Below, one piece after another: positions 5,999 through 9,973 of a stretch of DNA of 9,973 nucleotides (positions are counted from its first letter, which is position 1; the number at the start of each line of letters is the position of its first letter). The DNA comes from Candidatus Hodarchaeota archaeon (GTDB lineage Archaea; Asgardarchaeota; Heimdallarchaeia; Hodarchaeales; Hodarchaeaceae): assembly GCA_016840305.1 (NCBI GenBank), contig JAEOSP010000777.1:1-9973 (forward strand). Reading direction: 5' to 3'. A model generated the notes under the pieces. That model worked only from the letters and a program-made list of their open reading frames with translations. It made no database searches and had not been told where the DNA came from. The translations under genes were made by a program, and so were the position numbers.

Positions 5999-7753
5999 AT
6001 GCTACGCCGAAAAAGTTCAAAATGGTTTGAAATAATTGCTTCCGCTCAATCCCCAATAAGATTTGACGAATTCTCCAATATAAACGAAAGAGATAACTTG
6101 ATTTCGTTTCTGGTTAAAAAAATCAATTCTATGAAGCTTGAGGGTTACATTTCTCATGATCAACAAAGATTCATACCGAAAAGCTTTATTATTAAAAAAA
6201 CTAGACAATTTTTCGATAAAACTGGCGTAGTGGATATTTGTGAGCTTATTGATCTTACAGGACTTTCTGGAGACGTTATCGAGCCAATTATAAGTGAAGC
6301 AATGCAGAAATTTGATGGTTTTTTTGACCTCATCAATCGTAAGTTCTATTCAAAAATTGGAGCAATCAGGACAATCAATCAGATTATAAAAAAATCCTCC
6401 ACATATGATCTCAAATATTTGTTAAATCAATTATATTGGTCAGAAAATCAATTAGAGGCCGTTCTTGATTTAATGGCGGATAGAGATCTTTTTAATGGAT
6501 ATATAGACCCCTCACGATATCGATTATATAATTTCAAATATATTGATTTCACTCTTGATTCGAAGACACCTGAATCGATAAAAGCTCTAACGCGGTTCAT
6601 ACAAACTAGCTTTCGTCTATCTAAGGAAGTTTCATTAATCGATCTTTCCTGTTTAACTGAATTATCGGAGAAGGAACTTCAACAATTCTTGATAAGATAC
6701 AAAAGGAATTGGAGCTTTATATTCTCAGTTAATCATGATTTCATTTTCCCAACTATTGAAATCCTTTTACAGATACTACTAGACATACATGTTTATAAAA
6801 ATATTCCTTTAGAATTCTGGATAAGTCGTCTTGATGTTGATTTTCATGACTTTTATGAATTCTTATCTGTTCTGAATTCTGAATTGAAGGGTACCTTAAC
6901 AAAAAATGAATTAATCGAAACATCTCTTGTAGACTGGTATAAAAGAGGTATTGATATTGAGAAAATTGCCTCTAAATTACATTTAAATGTTTTAGACCTT
7001 TTGAAACAGATTAAATATGTAGGAAATTTATTAAATTTTAATCTTATTGCAGGTGAAACTCGTAATCCATTTTTAGTAAAAGGAAATAGGTTTTTTAAGA
7101 TTTTTTGCCAAATAGATACGTCTTCGCATACAAATCCTTCATTATATTTTGAATGTCAAAATTGTAGGCGGATAATGTGTTCAAATTGTAGAAATATCGA
7201 AAGTACTCATGAGTGTCCTTTCTGTGGGAATATCTCCGCATTCATTGTTGATTTACCTAGATACTGTTCTGAATGTCAAATAACTTATACTCATTCTTTC
7301 AACCTCGAAACTACAGAGGAATGTTACTTCTGCAAAAAAGGTCCATTGAAATCTGGTTGGTTTCCCCCAAGCATTATTAATGTTTCATTTACCCAGCTAG
7401 AATTAAGAATGGGATCCTATATAAGAAATTCCAACGCCTCTTCTCTTGATTTAAAGCAAATAATAAACAAATTTACTCTCCCTTCGAAAGAGATAATAGG
7501 AATGCTCGAAAAATTAATTCTTCATAATAAAATCAAAGGTAATATTGATATTAAGAAAATGCGAATTGACATCATTACCGATCAACCTAAAACAAATTGT
7601 AAAGTATGTGGAGTACAAAAAACAGATCGAGAAATGTATATCTGTATTTCTTGCAGATCAGATGTTTGCATTTCATGTTATTCGGGAATGGAGGCTGTTG
7701 GTATGACAGCTTGCCCTGAGTGCGGGAATAAACTTGAATTAAAGAATCCTTAA
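5999..7753 (+). CDS. UFL1-like winged-helix protein with zinc modules and C-terminal RING-like finger (candidate E3 ligase)
   Basis: A 584-residue protein. The first 300 residues look like serial winged-helix repeats and run parallel, from memory, to eukaryotic UFL1, the UFM1 E3. Residues 76-100 (GVVDICELIDLTGLSG...) parallel UFL1 VNIVDLQQVINV; 130-170 parallel its [20 protein letters not shown] stretch; 209-245 (VSLIDLSCLTELSEKEL, then FLIRYKR) parallel [20 protein letters not shown]. Residues 386-445 hold five CxxC pairs (386/389, 394/397, 406/409, 423/426, 442/445). Another winged helix at about 463-527 follows. The C-terminus has eight cysteines in four CxxC pairs (534/537, 549/552, 557/560, 572/575), spaced like a RING-type treble-clef pair but without the usual His. 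It probably links E2-modifier to substrates. UFL1 itself has no RING, so the combination is unusual. The gene converges with the SPFH gene, and both stops share TTAA at 7750-7753. Confidence 0.65.
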   Translation: MLRRKSSKWFEIIASAQSPIRFDEFSNINERDNLISFLVKKINSMKLEGYISHDQQRFIPKSFIIKKTRQFFDKTGVVDICELIDLTGLSGDVIEPIISEAMQKFDGFFDLINRKFYSKIGAIRTINQIIKKSSTYDLKYLLNQLYWSENQLEAVLDLMADRDLFNGYIDPSRYRLYNFKYIDFTLDSKTPESIKALTRFIQTSFRLSKEVSLIDLSCLTELSEKELQQFLIRYKRNWSFIFSVNHDFIFPTIEILLQILLDIHVYKNIPLEFWISRLDVDFHDFYEFLSVLNSELKGTLTKNELIETSLVDWYKRGIDIEKIASKLHLNVLDLLKQIKYVGNLLNFNLIAGETRNPFLVKGNRFFKIFCQIDTSSHTNPSLYFECQNCRRIMCSNCRNIESTHECPFCGNISAFIVDLPRYCSECQITYTHSFNLETTEECYFCKKGPLKSGWFPPSIINVSFTQLELRMGSYIRNSNASSLDLKQIINKFTLPSKEIIGMLEKLILHNKIKGNIDIKKMRIDIITDQPKTNCKVCGVQKTDREMYICISCRSDVCISCYSGMEAVGMTACPECGNKLELKNP

Positions 7754-8649
7754 GAATTCTGGGTTTGCATTGCTTTTAATTTTGCTAGTTTAGTTGAGTA
7801 TTTGTCACTTATTTCTTTGTATTTATTTTCCGATATTTTCCCATTTAAAAACATCTCATCAGCCTGTTCAAGCATCAGTTCAAATTTCTTTATTTTTTCA
7901 GATAGCTTATCGAATTTTCCCCTCTCCGCAGCTAGTTCCTGTTGAGTTTCTAGAACTTGCTTTTCAATTTCATAAGACATCAATGCTTGATATTCTTCTG
8001 GAACTTTAAATCCACCAATATCTAATCCAACTAGCTCTAAACCCCATCGCGAACTTTCAGGACCTAATTCAGATCTTGTTTGAATTTCCAAGCTTCTTCG
8101 CTCTTTTAATAGCTCTGGAACAGTGTATCGTGTCATAACATGCTTCACAGCCGCTATAACTGTTTGTTTTACCCAATTTTTGAGTTCATCCCCACTATAA
8201 TACTGTTTATGCGAAACAACGTTCATAATGAAGTTTCTAGGGTTAACTACTCTCATACGAGAGATTCCCCAACAACCTACCATGATATTATCAGAAGTAT
8301 AGATTCCTGGAGTTCCCCATTTGATTATAAACTCACGTTTGGAAACCCAAATGATCTCACTTCCAGGGTGACGAGCGGTTTTTTCGAGTTGATATATTCC
8401 ACTACCCGCAACACCTATTAAAGACCCTGATTGTAGCAGTACAGCATTTTCGGGTTCTTTTACAACGAATCCATCAATTTTTCTGAAATTATCGAACTCT
8501 TCAGCTTTTATACGATGAACTAGCGAACCTTTATTTTTTTCTCCGAATTTAGAACTCAGGATTGATTTTCCCTTGAATTTTTTTGTACCAATATGTACAG
8601 TATCCCCTATCCTGCGAAATAAACCACCAAATTTATCTACATCACTCAA
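7750..8649 (-). CDS. SPFH/band-7 domain protein with C-terminal SHOCT-like segment
   Basis: A 299-residue protein of the YdjI-like ('virion core protein') SPFH branch. The SPFH core spans about 63-235, with FVVKEPENAVLLQSGSLIGV, FIIKWGTPGIYTSDNIMVG and the FGxxxF-like WGISRMRVVNPRNFIMNV. It ends in the charged helix YEIEKQVLETQQELAAERGK typical of the coiled coil after SPFH domains. Residues about 256-292 (MLEQADEMFLNGKISENKYK) are SHOCT-like: two short helices, often C-terminal in this branch. No transmembrane segment is visible, so membrane association would be peripheral. The start is TTG 8649, supported by GGTGAG at 8654-8659. It lies 9 bases after the stop of the ESCRT-like gene, so the two are almost certainly co-transcribed and probably act at the same membrane. 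The substrate or lipid is unknown. Confidence 0.85.
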   Translation of the reverse strand: MSDVDKFGGLFRRIGDTVHIGTKKFKGKSILSSKFGEKNKGSLVHRIKAEEFDNFRKIDGFVVKEPENAVLLQSGSLIGVAGSGIYQLEKTARHPGSEIIWVSKREFIIKWGTPGIYTSDNIMVGCWGISRMRVVNPRNFIMNVVSHKQYYSGDELKNWVKQTVIAAVKHVMTRYTVPELLKERRSLEIQTRSELGPESSRWGLELVGLDIGGFKVPEEYQALMSYEIEKQVLETQQELAAERGKFDKLSEKIKKFELMLEQADEMFLNGKISENKYKEISDKYSTKLAKLKAMQTQNS

Positions 8650-8653
8650 TCAT

Positions 8654-8659
8654 CTCACC
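8654..8659 (-). promoter_or_regulatory. Shine-Dalgarno that supports the TTG start of the SPFH gene
   Basis: GGTGAG on the minus strand lies 4 bases before TTG 8649 and overlaps the last base of the preceding stop codon. Nearby ATGs in other frames close within a few codons, so the TTG is the only workable start. Confidence 0.5.
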
Positions 8660-9711
8660 TACCATTCAGTATCTCCATACAACCCTGGAAAATAATATTG
8701 TTCCCCCGAATCAAGGGAAGTAACTCTTTGTGCAATTTTTTGAGAAACTAAACTCTCGAGAATTCTAATTACTCTTTGTTGATCCCATTTTGTTCGAAGC
8801 ATAACCTCTTCCATCGTTACAAAACCTTTAGTAACAGCAAGCTCGAAAACGCTTCTGGCATCTTTTCCCAATTGGACTGGTATAAATTCTACAATTTTAA
8901 CCCCTGCAGGTTTTGAAATCCTTTCTATCAGTGATTGTTTTGCTAATTGAATGCATGCCTTTTCCAAATCCTTTATGGAAAAATTGATATCTGGAACCTG
9001 GCTTTTAAGGGAACTGTATAAATTTGCTAATGAAATATATCCCCCAGAACTAGCCCGTAATGATTTACCGTATTCTAATACTAAATCACCAAGATTATCA
9101 ATGAATTTTCCTTTACCAAATATCTTGGGCTTTTTTCTTGCATCAAGTGCGGTTACTGTGAGGGAACGTCCCTCTTTCCTCAACAGTTCTTCCTCGAGCT
9201 GTTGAATACGCGCTTCATATTTCTTCTGTAGGTTTTTAACAGCCTCTGATGAAATTTCAGCCCCATTTGCTAGCTTTTGTTGAACCTGAACGACTTCTTC
9301 TAACCGAGCTACAAGCTCTTGGATTTCCAGCATGTCCTCTCTTATATCAACGTTATCACTCTCAAATTCGAGACCATTAGACAACTTCATTGACAGATCA
9401 GTGATATTCTCGCAAAGAATTGCTGATAATAGCTGTGCAACACGAATTTCCCCACTCATTTTTAGATTTGATTTCTTCTTGTTTTGATGAAGAATATAAT
9501 CGGGAATTGATTCACTCGAGTATCGGATTTCTTCAAAAGTGGTGTAGATCTTAATGAATTGTTTAGAATAATGCTTAGCCTGACGGGAAACACTATCGTT
9601 CAATTGGTTTAGCGCTTTGCTAGATTTTAAATACTGTTCCTTCAATCTGGAATCCACCGAAGATAGATTTATACGGAAAATTACCCATTTGAAAAATCTT
9701 GATGTGTTCAT
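8659..9711 (-). CDS. ESCRT-II Vps22/EAP30-like protein with N-terminal helical (possibly ESCRT-III-like) region
   Basis: A 350-residue protein from ATG 9711 (TTG 9726 would add 5). The C-terminal half is the tandem winged helix of EAP30 (Vps22/Vps36). The lead-in GKFIDNLGDLVLEYGKSL (201-218) and GGYISLANLYSSL (223-235) match EAP30 DFYYELGVQIIEVCLAL and GGLITLEELHQ. FVTMEEVMLRTKWDQQRVIR (297-316), with EQYYFPGL at 337-344, matches GYVTVSEIKASLKWETERAR and HYWLPALF. Residues 1-185 are almost wholly helical, with a basic N-terminus (RFFKWVIFRIN) and a strong coiled coil at about 125-180. Their layout recalls ESCRT-III/CdvB proteins, which form membrane-remodelling filaments, but the similarity is weak. 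In eukaryotes ESCRT-II links ubiquitinated cargo to ESCRT-III. It is the first gene of the unit with the SPFH protein. Confidence 0.8.
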   Translation of the reverse strand: MNTSRFFKWVIFRINLSSVDSRLKEQYLKSSKALNQLNDSVSRQAKHYSKQFIKIYTTFEEIRYSSESIPDYILHQNKKKSNLKMSGEIRVAQLLSAILCENITDLSMKLSNGLEFESDNVDIREDMLEIQELVARLEEVVQVQQKLANGAEISSEAVKNLQKKYEARIQQLEEELLRKEGRSLTVTALDARKKPKIFGKGKFIDNLGDLVLEYGKSLRASSGGYISLANLYSSLKSQVPDINFSIKDLEKACIQLAKQSLIERISKPAGVKIVEFIPVQLGKDARSVFELAVTKGFVTMEEVMLRTKWDQQRVIRILESLVSQKIAQRVTSLDSGEQYYFPGLYGDTEW

Positions 9712-9751
9712 TGGGATAAAAGGCAATGAACCGTTAATTAGGTAAAAATCG

Positions 9752-9780
9752 TATATAATCTATTTAAGGTTTTATATATC
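9752..9780 (-). promoter_or_regulatory. Candidate TATA elements for the ESCRT-SPFH unit
   Basis: On the minus strand TTATATA (9752-9758) and GATATATAAA (9771-9780) are both TATA-like. At about 25 bases to the start of transcription they would give leaders of roughly 15-20 or 35-40 bases before ATG 9711. No Shine-Dalgarno precedes that ATG, which would fit a short-leader transcript. Confidence 0.35.
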
Positions 9781-9843
9781 GGTTTTTTAATTGAGATTAG
9801 CTATTAAAAAAAGCAATTTGGCACGCTGGGGAAATTGGTTAAA

Positions 9844-9858
9844 ATATATTCAATATAT
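9844..9858. repeat. Perfect 7-1-7 inverted repeat
   Basis: ATATATT-C-AATATAT is a perfect palindrome around one base, in the region upstream of the ESCRT unit. It could be an operator or chance in AT-rich DNA. The rest of 9727-9973 shows no gene. A TTTATATTAA box near 9908-9917 and the ATG at 9970 could belong to a rightward gene beyond the window. Confidence 0.3.
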
Positions 9859-9973
9859 ACAACCAGCTTATCCTTAAGTTTAAACTCGATTCATCAATAA
9901 GCAATTTATTTATATTAACTATCTAAGGATAATGAGAATCAGAATTTATTGAACTAGAAATAACAAGGAATGA

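Noticed and set aside
9820..9900. tRNA-like start: GCTGGGGAAATTGGTTAAA resembles an archaeal tRNA D-arm, with GTTTAAACTC further on.
   Set aside because: No T-arm with GGTTCRANNCC and no 3' partner for the GCACGCT acceptor strand was found within a reasonable distance, so no cloverleaf can be built.
9960..9973. ATG at 9970 after AAGGA as the start of a rightward gene.
   Set aside because: The purine run abuts the ATG with no spacing and only one further base is available; it cannot be judged from this window.
1..9973. Eukaryotic origin or contamination, given the ubiquitin, ESCRT and Arf genes.
   Set aside because: Genes are intronless and densely packed, with Shine-Dalgarno motifs, TTG starts, overlapping stops and operon-like spacing, all of which are prokaryotic.
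1..9973. CRISPR arrays, insertion sequences, integrases or attachment sites.
   Set aside because: No regularly spaced direct repeats, terminal inverted repeats or transposase/integrase motifs were seen on reading the window.

Overview
The window reads as a gene-dense, AT-rich archaeal chromosome segment carrying a set of genes otherwise typical of eukaryotes. Reading frames are intronless, several genes have Shine-Dalgarno-like GGAG/GAGG/GGTG motifs, TTG starts occur, and AT-rich TATA-like boxes lie upstream of transcription units. Together with Arf-like GTPases, a ubiquitin cascade and an ESCRT-II-like protein, this points to an Asgard archaeon, most likely of the Heimdallarchaeia type. The assignment rests on gene content, not on any search.

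Layout, left to right. (1) Positions 3-768, plus strand: the C-terminal end of one Arf-family GTPase and a complete second one. (2) 794-2829, minus strand, probably one unit transcribed leftward: E2 ubiquitin-conjugating enzyme, JAMM (Rpn11-type) deubiquitinase, and a single-span membrane protein resembling eukaryotic CCDC47. (3) 2830-3151: divergent promoter region. (4) 3152-5567, plus strand: a zinc-ribbon protein with two apparent RWD/E2-like domains, a ubiquitin-like modifier ending exactly in Gly-Gly, and a UBA3-type E1 with a C-terminal ubiquitin-fold domain. (5) 5572-5901, minus strand: a small basic zinc-ribbon protein. (6) 5999-7753, plus strand: a 584-residue protein with UFL1-like winged helices, multiple CxxC zinc modules and a C-terminal RING-like module, the best E3 candidate. 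(7) 7750-9726, minus strand: an ESCRT protein (N-terminal helical, possibly ESCRT-III-like region joined to a C-terminal EAP30/Vps22 tandem winged helix) followed by an SPFH/band-7 protein with a SHOCT-like tail. (8) 9727-9973: a promoter-like AT-rich region with no gene recognised.

How they may work together: the E1 would adenylate the Gly-Gly modifier and pass it to E2 Cys98. The UFL1/RING-like protein would direct conjugation, and the JAMM protease would remove the modifier. The RWD protein looks like a non-catalytic E2-fold adaptor. Adjacent ESCRT-II-like, SPFH, Arf and CCDC47-like genes suggest that the modification is tied to membranes, as ubiquitin-ESCRT sorting is in eukaryotes. The least familiar items are the zinc-ribbon/tandem-RWD protein, the UFL1-like plus RING-like architecture combined with a UBA3-type E1, and the possible ESCRT-III/ESCRT-II fusion.
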